Below, piece by piece: positions 50,082 to 58,155 of a stretch of 64,000 nucleotides of DNA. Position 1 is the stretch's first letter, and every line of letters starts with the position of its first letter. Source of the stretch: Bacillus sp. E(2018) (GTDB lineage: Bacteria; Bacillota; Bacilli; Bacillales; Fictibacillaceae); assembly GCF_005503015.1 (NCBI RefSeq), contig NZ_SCOL01000001.1, positions 1,054,001-1,118,000 on the forward strand. Reading direction: 5' to 3'. The position numbers and the translations under genes were made by a program. The notes under the pieces are model-generated. The model worked only from the letters and a program-made list of their open reading frames with translations. It ran no database searches and was not told the origin of the DNA.

Positions 50082-50110
50082 ACAAAAGCAACCCGATAAA
50101 CAGGTCGCTC
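50082..50110 (-). terminator. Terminator after the response regulator gene
   Basis: AGCAACC pairs with GGTCGCT (one G-T pair), with a TTTTGTTTTG tail on the minus strand, five bases past the stop. Confidence 0.7.
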
Positions 50111-50114
50111 TGAA

Positions 50115-50804
50115 CTATAGTCCATATTTGTAGATTCTTTCCGGTCTGCCTACACCCCCATAAGTGATGTCCGCTTTTGCTTTTTGTTCTGATACGAGAT
50201 ATTCAAGATACCTTCTTGCCGTTGTTCGACTAACTCCGGAACGCTGTCCAAGATCTTCTGCAGTAAAGCCTTTTTGATGGTGCATCAATATGGACAAGAT
50301 CTTTTCAAGTGTAATAGGATCGATTCCCTTAGGGAGTAAGTATGGTTCAATCTCGACCTTCTCGCGTTTTAATAAAGAATCGATTATATCTTGATTGACT
50401 TCTTTATCCGCTGACAGTTGAGAGATAGATCGCTTATAATCGTTAAATTGTAATAAAGTATCTTTAAACCGCTGAAAGATGACGGGCTTAACTATATAAT
50501 CAAAAATTCCGTCTTCAAGAGCAACCTTTAACGTTTTCACCTCTGTTGCCGCTGTTACCATGATGACTTCAATCCCGCGAAATTCACTCCTAATCCATCT
50601 TAGTAGATCCAGTCCATTCATATCTGGAAAATAGATATCTAAGATTACTAAGTCAGGTCTTAAAATTGGAATCTGTTCTTTTGCCTCTTCCTCGTTTAAT
50701 GCTATGCCACATACCGAAAAACCTTCTACTTTTTCAACGAATTTTTTGTTAATCTCGGCAATGCGAATGTCGTCTTCAACGATAAAAACTTCCCATGAAC
50801 TCAT
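50115..50804 (-). CDS. CitT/DctR-family response regulator
   Basis: A 229-residue two-component regulator. The receiver domain has acidic pocket EDD at residues 10-12, phospho-acceptor Asp56 and Lys at VKPV. A C-terminal DNA-binding helix region follows (RSGVSRTTARRYLEYLV). This architecture belongs to the CitB/DctR group that controls uptake of di- and tricarboxylates. It follows its kinase by 12 bases and lies downstream of the tct transporter genes, its likely targets. Confidence 0.93.
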   Translation of the reverse strand: MSSWEVFIVEDDIRIAEINKKFVEKVEGFSVCGIALNEEEAKEQIPILRPDLVILDIYFPDMNGLDLLRWIRSEFRGIEVIMVTAATEVKTLKVALEDGIFDYIVKPVIFQRFKDTLLQFNDYKRSISQLSADKEVNQDIIDSLLKREKVEIEPYLLPKGIDPITLEKILSILMHHQKGFTAEDLGQRSGVSRTTARRYLEYLVSEQKAKADITYGGVGRPERIYKYGL

Positions 50805-50816
50805 GATGTCTTTCCT

Positions 50817-52388
50817 CTATTCTTTTGGGATTATTACAGTGAAAAGCGTTGTTCCCGCTTTTGTTCTCTCAAAAAAGATATGACCTTCTAATACTTCTAC
50901 AGCTTGGTTGATTAGATATAAACCATAGCCGCGATCCTGTCCTTTTGTAGAGAATCCCTTTTTATATAACATATTAGCGATATCTTCAGGAATTCCTTCC
51001 CCATTATCTTCAACTTCAATAATCAGCTGTTCTCCAAAATCAGAAAGATTGATTGTTACTATTGGGTCATATGTTCCTGCCTCTATTACAGCTTCCATGC
51101 TATTGTCTAGTAGATTACCAATAATCGTAACCAGTAATTGTCTGTCGATCGAGTCCGGAATATCTTTTAGGTGACTTGAAGGATCAATCGAAAATTCTAC
51201 TCTTAGCTCATTCGAACGATTGAACTTGCCGATTAATAGACCGCCTATATAAGGATCAGATATATGCTTCATAATAAATTGTGTGAAATGATGATGAACA
51301 TTTGATTCTTTCGTAATAATATCTTGTGCCTCCTGATAAGAACCTAGCTGAATAAGTCCAGATATTAAATACAGTTTATTTGAAAATTCGTGTGTTTGAG
51401 CTCTTAAGCCTTCACTATAGCTTTTCACTTGCGCGAGTTCTTCATTTAAACGAAAAAGCTCGTCTCTGTTCCTAAAAGTTGCGACAGCCCCTATGACTTG
51501 ATCATGATGATCGAATATTGGGATTCTATTTGCGATAACTTTCGTGTTCCCGAGTTTCATCTGTTCGTCAAATTCATTTCTTCCTGAAGCAATAACATCA
51601 AGTAATCTTGTATTCGGAATAGCTTTTAACACATTTTCACCCAATAAACTCTCACTTTCTGTTTGAAGCATCTGAAGCGCTGTATGATTGGCAAGGGTTA
51701 TTTCACCTTCTCGATTAACAGCAATGACCCCTTCTCTAATGGCTTCTAAAATCGCGCTTTTTTCTTTGTATAACATCCCGATTTCTTTAGGTTCCAAGCC
51801 ATGTGTCGCTCTCTTCACACCTTTAGCGATCAATACGGATCCGATTATCCCTAACAACAGTGTCAATATGCCTACAATAAGAATCTTTAATTTATATGGC
51901 CAAATCTCTTCTTTTATCTGATCGGTTAAAAAACCTACCGATACTATGCCAATGATTTCGCCAGCATTATTTCTAATAGGGGATTTTCCTCGAACAGCTG
52001 GACCTAGTGAACCTGTTGCTTCCGTTATACTCGGTTCACCTGATAAGGCTTTTTGGTTGTCACCACCTACCATTTTCTTTCCGATTCGTTCTTTAATAGG
52101 GTGTGAATAACGAACACCTTCTTTGTCTCCAACTACGATGTAATGAGCTCCTGTTTTCTTTCTGATCTTCTCTGCATAAGGCTGGATTGATTCAGAGGGA
52201 TCATCACTTTCGAACGCCTCAATAACAAGTGGATTATTACTTACGGCATAAGAAACACTTAGCGCCCTTTCACCAATTTGACTTTTCATCGTATCTTCAA
52301 ACATATTCTGAAAGATAAGGGCTAAAATCGTGACCACAATAAAAATTAGGGAACAGCTGATGAGAATTAATTTTGTTTGCAGTTTCAT
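50817..52388 (-). CDS. CitA/DcuS-type sensor histidine kinase
   Basis: A 523-residue membrane kinase. Helix 1 spans residues 8-28. An extracellular PAS-like domain of about 135 residues follows (SHPIKERIGKKMVGGD is a carboxylate-sensor signature), then helix 2 near 167-188 and a cytoplasmic PAS domain. The phospho-acceptor is His333 in AQTHEFSNKLYLISG, and the ATPase has NLLDNSMEA and GYGLYLI. It should sense an external tricarboxylate or dicarboxylate and signal to the following response regulator. Confidence 0.94.
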   Translation of the reverse strand: MKLQTKLILISCSLIFIVVTILALIFQNMFEDTMKSQIGERALSVSYAVSNNPLVIEAFESDDPSESIQPYAEKIRKKTGAHYIVVGDKEGVRYSHPIKERIGKKMVGGDNQKALSGEPSITEATGSLGPAVRGKSPIRNNAGEIIGIVSVGFLTDQIKEEIWPYKLKILIVGILTLLLGIIGSVLIAKGVKRATHGLEPKEIGMLYKEKSAILEAIREGVIAVNREGEITLANHTALQMLQTESESLLGENVLKAIPNTRLLDVIASGRNEFDEQMKLGNTKVIANRIPIFDHHDQVIGAVATFRNRDELFRLNEELAQVKSYSEGLRAQTHEFSNKLYLISGLIQLGSYQEAQDIITKESNVHHHFTQFIMKHISDPYIGGLLIGKFNRSNELRVEFSIDPSSHLKDIPDSIDRQLLVTIIGNLLDNSMEAVIEAGTYDPIVTINLSDFGEQLIIEVEDNGEGIPEDIANMLYKKGFSTKGQDRGYGLYLINQAVEVLEGHIFFERTKAGTTLFTVIIPKE

Positions 52389-52401
52389 AGTTTCCCTCCG
52401 T

Positions 52402-52438
52402 AAAAATAGAAAAGACTTTCTTAGAATAGAAAGTCTTC
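52402..52438 (-). terminator. Terminator between tctA and the sensor kinase gene
   Basis: AAGACTTTCT pairs with AGAAAGTCTT around a six-base loop, with a TTTCTATTTTT tail on the minus strand. It separates the transporter genes from the two-component genes. Confidence 0.85.
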
Positions 52439-52453
52439 TCTACGTATCAACTC

Positions 52454-53980
52454 TTATCCTTCAACGTTCACAACAACATTTTTTCCTTTTAATCGCAGAA
52501 CGAATGGAACGAGAATCCATAATACCGCGCAAACCAAGAAAAATGCAGAAATGGGTTGTTGAACAAATACCATAAAATCACCGTTTGATGTTGTTAATGC
52601 CCGTCTCATATTGTTTTCAATCATTGGCCCTAAGACCAATCCAAGTACAAGAGGAGCGATCGGATAGTCGTTCTGTGCTAATAGATATCCAGCAAGTCCG
52701 AATCCAATCAGTAAAAACAGATCGAACGTCGTTACTTGTACAGCGTAAACACCAAAGACAGAGATAGCAATAATAATAGGCAGCAAATATTTTGCGGGTG
52801 TTTCAATAATTTTTGCAAAAAATTTAACTAGGGGCATGTTGAGTATAAGAAGCATTAAGTTTCCGATAAACATGGAAGCGATTAGTCCCCATGCCACGTC
52901 AGGATGGTCACTAAATAATAAAGGACCGGGTTGAACGTTATACATGATAAGAGCTCCCATTAAAATAGCTGTCGTTCCTGAACCAGGAATTCCAAGTGTC
53001 AATAATGGAATCATCGCCCCACCTGAAGCTGCGTTGTTCGCTGACTCTGGAGCTGCTACCCCGGCAATCGCTCCTTTACCAAACTTTTCGGGATTTTTAC
53101 TTATCTTTTTTTCAGCGATATAAGAGAAGAAAGATGCTAGTGTTGCGCCTGCACCAGGTAAGACACCAATAAAAAATCCTAAGAAAGATCCTCTAGCGAT
53201 GGGGCCGGCACTTTCTTTTAGGTCTTCTCTTGATGGGATAACTCTCCCAACTTTCGCTACCTTTTCCGCATCTTCTTCTTTATGAAGTATTGTCTTAAAC
53301 ACCTCACCCAAAGCAAACAATCCTACAGCTACCGTTAAAAATTCAAGACCCCCAAACAGAACTGGAATGTCATAAGTGAATCGGGCAACGCCAGAAACGG
53401 CATCAATGCCAATCGTGGCGATCAAAAGGCCAGTTACGGTCATCATCCAGGCTTTTGTAATCGATCCCCCTGCTAAACCACTTACTGCAGCGAGGCCTAA
53501 CAGCATTAAAGAAAAATATTCTGCAGGTCCAAATTTCAATGCCATCTCTGAAAGAGGTTCTGCTAATAATACTAACCCGATGATGGAGACGATCCCTGCA
53601 AAGAACGAACCGATGGCTGCTATCGATAGTGCGGCTCCTGCTCTGCCTTGTCTTGCCATTTGATAACCATCAAGTGTTGTAACAACAGATGAAGATTCAC
53701 CAGGTGTGTTTAATAGAATAGAAGTAGTTGATCCACCGTACATCGCTCCATAATAAACACCCGCTAAAAGAATGATCGAACTTGTAGCTGCTGCAGAAGG
53801 ATCCATTCCGCTCGTAAAAGTAGCGGTTACCGGAATTAAGAGTGCAACACCGCTCATCGGTCCAATACCAGGTAAAACGCCTACTGCGGTTCCAATTAAT
53901 ACTCCGATAAAAGCAAAGAATATATTTTGCGGCTGAATGGCCGTTTGAAATCCTTGCATTAAAAAATCCATTACACCCAT
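52454..53980 (-). CDS. tctA: Tripartite tricarboxylate transporter large membrane subunit TctA
   Basis: A 508-residue membrane channel subunit of a TTT system that imports citrate or a related acid with the help of TctC and TctB. Many hydrophobic helices are present. Family motifs include GVLPGIGPMSGVALLIPVT, YYGAMYGGSTTSILLNTPGE and GVLPGAGATLASF. AGGAGG precedes the ATG. It ends the tctC-tctB-tctA cluster. Confidence 0.95.
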   Translation of the reverse strand: MGVMDFLMQGFQTAIQPQNIFFAFIGVLIGTAVGVLPGIGPMSGVALLIPVTATFTSGMDPSAAATSSIILLAGVYYGAMYGGSTTSILLNTPGESSSVVTTLDGYQMARQGRAGAALSIAAIGSFFAGIVSIIGLVLLAEPLSEMALKFGPAEYFSLMLLGLAAVSGLAGGSITKAWMMTVTGLLIATIGIDAVSGVARFTYDIPVLFGGLEFLTVAVGLFALGEVFKTILHKEEDAEKVAKVGRVIPSREDLKESAGPIARGSFLGFFIGVLPGAGATLASFFSYIAEKKISKNPEKFGKGAIAGVAAPESANNAASGGAMIPLLTLGIPGSGTTAILMGALIMYNVQPGPLLFSDHPDVAWGLIASMFIGNLMLLILNMPLVKFFAKIIETPAKYLLPIIIAISVFGVYAVQVTTFDLFLLIGFGLAGYLLAQNDYPIAPLVLGLVLGPMIENNMRRALTTSNGDFMVFVQQPISAFFLVCAVLWILVPFVLRLKGKNVVVNVEG

Positions 53981-53991
53981 CTTTAATCCTC

Positions 53992-54453
53992 CTAACTAAA
54001 CCAGATTGGCATTCCAGGCAAAGAGCCCTTCAATACAACAACAAATAAAAAATACACAAAGCTTGAGAATGCCAAAGCAATGATTCCATTTTTGATTAAA
54101 CTTCCTCTTTCCATTGCTTGAAAACAAACAAACAAAAATATGAACGTACTTAAGACATAACCTAGTATCTCGATGAAGCCTGCGTACAGAAGACTTGCTG
54201 TTAAGATAACGATAAACCTTTTAATCTGTAGATTTTCTTTGTCCTTCTTTTCTTTTTGTATGTTTTTAAATGATTCAAGAAAGAGTTTAACGCTTAGTAA
54301 GATAAGAATAAGTCCTAAGAGAAAGGGAAAAACGTTAGGTCCGACTTCACTTCCATAAGCACTTTCCGAAATGTTGCGACTTTCTATTAAAAAAGCTGCT
54401 CCAAGTAAAGCAAATAAGATGCTTGCATATCGATCAAATTTTCCTGTTTGCAA
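53992..54453 (-). CDS. tctB: Tripartite tricarboxylate transporter small membrane subunit TctB
   Basis: A 153-residue protein with four hydrophobic helices, as usual for TctB (DRYASILFALLGAAFLIESR at the start). A TTG start at 54453 is proposed: AAGGGGGAAG lies five bases upstream, and the longer frame from 54507 would translate through the hairpin that follows tctC. It ends 11 bases before tctA. Low sequence conservation is normal for this subunit. Confidence 0.85.
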   Translation of the reverse strand: MQTGKFDRYASILFALLGAAFLIESRNISESAYGSEVGPNVFPFLLGLILILLSVKLFLESFKNIQKEKKDKENLQIKRFIVILTASLLYAGFIEILGYVLSTFIFLFVCFQAMERGSLIKNGIIALAFSSFVYFLFVVVLKGSLPGMPIWFS

Positions 54454-54472
54454 AGTACTTCCCCCTTGTTTG

Positions 54473-54500
54473 AAAAAAGGAGAAGCAGAAATACTTCTCC
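54473..54500 (-). terminator. Attenuating hairpin between tctC and tctB
   Basis: On the minus strand GGAGAAG pairs with CTTCTCC around eight bases, followed by six T's, ten bases after the tctC stop. Confidence 0.75.
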
Positions 54501-54509
54501 ATGTCATAT

Positions 54510-55526
54510 CTATTTGTTCATTCCTAGTGATTTCAACAAGTCTTCTACTTGTTTTTCTTGATCTTTTAAGAAGGTTTCAAATTCTTTACCATCTTTAAAT
54601 TCCGCTTCCCAACCGTTCCGCTCTAGCTCGTCCTGCCACTCTTTACTTTCATTTAATTTCTTTAATGTTTTATCCCAATATGCCACTGCACTATCAGACA
54701 TCTCTTTCGGTCCGAAGACACCTCTCCAAATCGTGAAGTCTGCATCGATTCCAGCTTCCTTAAATGTCGGAACATCTGCCAGGTCACCTTTTAATCGTTC
54801 CGTTGAAGAAATACCAAGCACTTTCACTTTCCCAGCTTTTAAATATTCACCTACCGCAGAAGCATCGGTTGCGATATAATCTGCATTGCCTCCCAATAGG
54901 GCTGCAATTGCTTCACCACCGCCATCGTATGAAACATACTTGACTGTTTTAGGATCAATGTCAGATTTGTAAGCAGGTAGAACAGCTACGAGATGGTCCA
55001 TGGATCCAGGTGCAGATCCACCAGCTGCTGTGACAGACTTGGGATCTTTTTTAACAGCGTCCATTAGTTCTTTTAGATTGTTATATTTCGAATCTTCCTT
55101 AACAACGATTGCTCCAAAGTCTTTAGTTAATTGTGCAAGCGGTGTTGTATCCTTAAAGCCGTACGGACTATTTCCTTCTTTTTTCAAGTTATTGATCAAG
55201 ATCGGCGGAGAGTTTACATAAAGTTTGTAATCATCTTTCTTATGCTGTGTCGCAAATTCTGCAAGATAGACAGCTCCACCTCCTCCAGGTTTGTTTTCAA
55301 CAGTCATCGTTTGGTCAACTGTTTTCGTTTCACCTAAAATTTTGGTCAACGAACGTGCCGTAAGATCCCAACCACCTCCAGCACCCGATGGAGCAACTAC
55401 AGTTATTGGTTTTTTCGGATAATCAGATTCTCCTGCATTTGAGCCTGAGCCTCCGGAACTACAAGCTGTAAGTGAAGAAAGTATGACGCCTGCTACAAGC
55501 CAATTTTTCCATTTCTTCGTTTTCAT
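54510..55526 (-). CDS. tctC: Tripartite tricarboxylate transporter solute-binding lipoprotein TctC
   Basis: A 338-residue binding protein held to the outer membrane face by a lipid: signal with lipobox LTAC near residue 21. The BUG/TctC fold follows, with the ligand loop VVAPSGAGGGWDLTAR, NKPGGGGAVYLAEFA and AGGSAPGSMDHL. It is first in the operon. A perfect CcpA cre site lies just upstream and a two-component system downstream. The bound acid cannot be told from sequence. Confidence 0.94.
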   Translation of the reverse strand: MKTKKWKNWLVAGVILSSLTACSSGGSGSNAGESDYPKKPITVVAPSGAGGGWDLTARSLTKILGETKTVDQTMTVENKPGGGGAVYLAEFATQHKKDDYKLYVNSPPILINNLKKEGNSPYGFKDTTPLAQLTKDFGAIVVKEDSKYNNLKELMDAVKKDPKSVTAAGGSAPGSMDHLVAVLPAYKSDIDPKTVKYVSYDGGGEAIAALLGGNADYIATDASAVGEYLKAGKVKVLGISSTERLKGDLADVPTFKEAGIDADFTIWRGVFGPKEMSDSAVAYWDKTLKKLNESKEWQDELERNGWEAEFKDGKEFETFLKDQEKQVEDLLKSLGMNK

Positions 55527-55548
55527 TATTCAAATCCCCCCTCTTTAA

Positions 55549-55562
55549 TGGTAGCGCTTTCA
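55549..55562 (-). promoter_or_regulatory. CcpA cre site upstream of tctC
   Basis: On the minus strand the sequence reads TGAAAGCGCTACCA. It matches the cre consensus TGWAAGCGYTWNCW at every position. It lies between the probable -10 region (GATAAT about 15 bases upstream) and the ribosome binding site, so glucose repression of the operon is expected. Confidence 0.85.
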
Positions 55563-55622
55563 TTTGCTTTTCATTATCCTACCATTCACATTTTTAAATG
55601 GAAGTTTAACACCATAAAATGC

Positions 55623-55640
55623 ATTTTGTTCATTTTGTTC
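55623..55640 (-). promoter_or_regulatory. Tandem 9-bp repeats upstream of tctC, candidate activator site
   Basis: ATTTTGTTC occurs twice end to end (given on the plus strand), about 100 bases before the tctC start and beyond the weak promoter. Direct AT-rich repeats at this distance suit a CitT/DctR-type response regulator. This is inference from position only. Confidence 0.4.
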
Positions 55641-55644
55641 ACGC

Positions 55645-55675
55645 AAAAAAGACCACTAAGACTCCCTTAGTGATC
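55645..55675 (-). terminator. Terminator after speD
   Basis: GACCACTAAG pairs with CTTAGTGATC (one G-T pair), followed by six T's on the minus strand. Confidence 0.88.
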
Positions 55676-55692
55676 CATCTTCCTATAAGCGA

Positions 55693-56511
55693 TTAACGTT
55701 TAGATGAGTTAATGTTTCTTCCGTAAAAGATCTCGTCCATCTCAGCATTGATCAAACCTGTTATGAGGTCTTGGGTCTCGCTATCTATTTGATCCTTGGT
55801 ATAACCAAAAAGATAGTTATTGAGTTCAAAATTCTTTAGTTTGCACTTTGTATGAAAGATATTCTCTTGATAAATATTTGTATCAATCATTGTATATGCC
55901 TTTTTAATATCTGAAGAAAGATAGTTTTGTATTGAATTGATGTCATGATCAATAAATAATTTGTGACCTTTTATATCTCGTGTAAATCCTCTAACCCGAT
56001 AATCCATCGTCACAATATCCATATCAAATGAGTTAATCAGATGGTTAAGTGCTTTAAGCGGTGAAATTTCTCCACAAGTAGAAACATCAATATCAGCTCT
56101 AAACGTACTGATTCCTTCTTCAGGATGAAACTCAGGATATGTATGAACGGTTAAGTGACTTTTATCAAGCTGCATCACAACAGACTCTGGCATTGCTGTA
56201 GAATTTTCATCAAATGTATCAGTTGGTACTTCAACAATAGGTCCTTCCGAGACAAGTACAGTAACACTGGCTCCTTGAGGCACATAATCTTGTTTGGCTA
56301 TATTTAGCACATGAGCTCCAATCGTATCGGAAACAGTTTGCAAAATATTGGTTAGCCTTTCCGCGTTGTATTGTTCATCAATATACTCAAGATAAGCTTC
56401 CCGCTCTTCTCTCGTTTTCGTATAACAAACGTCATACAGATTAAAGCTAAGCGATTTAGTAAGATTATTGAACCCATGTAATGTTATTCGTTGATCTGGT
56501 GAGATAGACAT
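55693..56511 (-). CDS. speD: S-adenosylmethionine decarboxylase, E. coli-like long form
   Basis: Makes decarboxylated SAM for spermidine synthesis. A 272-residue proenzyme that cuts itself before Ser118 ([13 protein letters not shown]), which becomes the pyruvoyl cofactor. [16 protein letters not shown] with Cys146 completes the site. It matches the roughly 264-residue E. coli type and not the 126-residue SpeD of B. subtilis. AAGGGGA lies nine bases before the ATG. No spermidine synthase gene is adjacent. Confidence 0.92.
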   Translation of the reverse strand: MSISPDQRITLHGFNNLTKSLSFNLYDVCYTKTREEREAYLEYIDEQYNAERLTNILQTVSDTIGAHVLNIAKQDYVPQGASVTVLVSEGPIVEVPTDTFDENSTAMPESVVMQLDKSHLTVHTYPEFHPEEGISTFRADIDVSTCGEISPLKALNHLINSFDMDIVTMDYRVRGFTRDIKGHKLFIDHDINSIQNYLSSDIKKAYTMIDTNIYQENIFHTKCKLKNFELNNYLFGYTKDQIDSETQDLITGLINAEMDEIFYGRNINSSKR

Positions 56512-56676
56512 ATGTTAGATTCCCCTTATGTTTAGACATTCAATATTCATTTCAACGATGGAAATATATCTATAATACCCATTTAAACGACTTAAAAAAC
56601 GGTTTGAGATTGAAATGGCATCAACAGCACTTTAAGATGGTTTGTTTCTGGCTGTAAATTAAGTATTTAATTAGTG

Positions 56677-56773
56677 AATCCAAAAGTTTTGACACTCAAT
56701 CCACAAGTTTCGGGTGTGAATCCATAAGTTTCTTACATCAATCCACGAGTTTTTGCTGGTTATCCGCGAGTTT
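56677..56773. repeat. Five 13-bp cores repeated at exact 21-bp intervals
   Basis: The core AATCCAnnAGTTT starts at 56677, 56698, 56719 and 56740, and a slightly changed fifth copy (TATCCGCGAGTTT) at 56761. The two inner bases vary (AA, CA, TA, CG, CG) and the eight bases between cores are unrelated. It lies in the 363-bp gap between the speD and MFS genes. The rest of that gap holds the speD upstream region and the MFS terminator. Confidence 0.9.
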
Positions 56774-56828
56774 ACATTCCTCGACACTTATCGACACACT
56801 CGATTCAGCTTGAACTAACACGAAACAT

Positions 56829-56871
56829 AAAAAAAGATCCTCAAAAGCTTAGGTAGCTTTTGAGGATTTTT
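56829..56871 (-). terminator. Terminator after the MFS gene
   Basis: AGATCCTCAAAAGCT pairs with AGCTTTTGAGGATTT, with seven T's on the minus strand and T's on the plus strand too. Confidence 0.92.
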
Positions 56872-56875
56872 ACAT

Positions 56876-58126
56876 TTAGGCTTTCTCAACTTCTGTCACT
56901 GGAACAACCTTTTGGCGAATAAGTGGTAGCATCGTTAATATACCAATTGCAAATAGAAGTGCTGCCCCTTCAAACATTAATACAAGTGAAAATGTTTCTT
57001 TTAGCCAACCGGTAATAGACATCGTGAGAACCATCGCACCCATAAATAGTGGATTTAATATTCCGTTTACACGGCCGATGAATTTAGCCTCTGTATTCTG
57101 GAGAATAAGTGTATTGATACCAATATGAACGCATGGCATGAATAGGCCACTTATGAACTCGGCAGATAAGGTTAACCAAAATTGTTCGGAGAATCCCATA
57201 ATCATAAATCCGATCGCACTTGCTCCCATTCCTAGAGCCAATAATAACTGTGGCTTTACTTTGCTCGCGATACCGATGGTTAAACCTCCACCTAGAATCA
57301 TTCCAGTACCGAAAGCGGCCATGAGCCATTGAAGTTCTTCTTTTGGAAGACCAAGTTGTTCTGTAACTAAGAAAACGGTTAACGGCTGTGTCAAACCTAA
57401 AGCTAATCCGGCTACGGCGAAACACGCACCTAGTAAGGTTAAAGAACGTCTGTTGAGTACATAGCTGAAACCCTCTTTCATCTCTAACCAAATCGATGGT
57501 TTTTCTTCCGTTTTTTCTACTTCTTCATCAGGAGGAAGTAATAGAAGAATAACGGCAGACAATACGAACGCGATTCCCATAATTGCTATCGCAGCTGTAA
57601 TTCCAAATTGCTGGTATACGTAAGTACCTAGAATTGGTCCCAGAATCATAAATACAGCAAAAAGTGTTTGATACATCGACATCCCTAATTGGACCATTTT
57701 CTCAGGTACATGAATCTTAAATAACTTCATACCTGATGGCTGAGAAAATTGTGACAAGATCGATGAAACGAGCGTTGCAAAGAATATGACTTTCCAGCTT
57801 CCAAAAAGCAACGTTAATAATACTACAAAAATAGATACAGCGCTTAATAGATCACACCAAATCATCGTCTTTTTAGGTTTCCATCTATCAGCGAACGTTC
57901 CACCAATAAATGAAAACAAAAATATCGGAGCGAATTCTGCTACAGATATTAAAGATACAGCGATTGGATTTTCGTTCGTTTTTTCTATCACATACAATAG
58001 GATGGAATAGTTACGAACCCATATCCCAATCTGTAAGAAGAGTACTGAAAAAAGTATGGTACGAATGACTTTGTTTTGAAAAAGCATACCCATCGTAATC
58101 TTGGGTTTGTTTTGATCTTGTTCCAC
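56876..58126 (-). CDS. MFS transporter, probable efflux pump
   Basis: A 416-residue major facilitator with 12 hydrophobic helices and a central cytoplasmic loop (PPDEEVEKTEEKPSIW). FIGGTFADRWKPKKTMIWCD is the loop 2-3 motif. It resembles the MFS_3/YfiS/YxiO-type drug or macrolide exporters. GTG 58126 is chosen because AAGGGGG lies nine bases upstream; the longer frame from 58186 overlaps the next gene. The substrate is unknown. It lies 29 bases after the 1106-residue protein gene and may be cotranscribed with it. Confidence 0.88.
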   Translation of the reverse strand: MEQDQNKPKITMGMLFQNKVIRTILFSVLFLQIGIWVRNYSILLYVIEKTNENPIAVSLISVAEFAPIFLFSFIGGTFADRWKPKKTMIWCDLLSAVSIFVVLLTLLFGSWKVIFFATLVSSILSQFSQPSGMKLFKIHVPEKMVQLGMSMYQTLFAVFMILGPILGTYVYQQFGITAAIAIMGIAFVLSAVILLLLPPDEEVEKTEEKPSIWLEMKEGFSYVLNRRSLTLLGACFAVAGLALGLTQPLTVFLVTEQLGLPKEELQWLMAAFGTGMILGGGLTIGIASKVKPQLLLALGMGASAIGFMIMGFSEQFWLTLSAEFISGLFMPCVHIGINTLILQNTEAKFIGRVNGILNPLFMGAMVLTMSITGWLKETFSLVLMFEGAALLFAIGILTMLPLIRQKVVPVTEVEKA

Positions 58127-58155
58127 TTCATTAATCCCCCTTATTTGAAGAGATG

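Noticed and set aside
54454..54507. Extended N-terminus of TctB from ATG 54507
   Set aside because: It would translate through the terminator-like hairpin, while a TTG with AAGGGGGAAG gives a normal TctB start.
56677..56773. The 21-bp periodic repeat as a CRISPR array
   Set aside because: The constant core is only 13 bp and the spacers 8 bp, far below CRISPR sizes, and no cas genes are present.
56677..56773. The 21-bp array as a coding heptad repeat
   Set aside because: The period equals seven codons, but no frame across it has a start with a ribosome binding site and a sensible protein.
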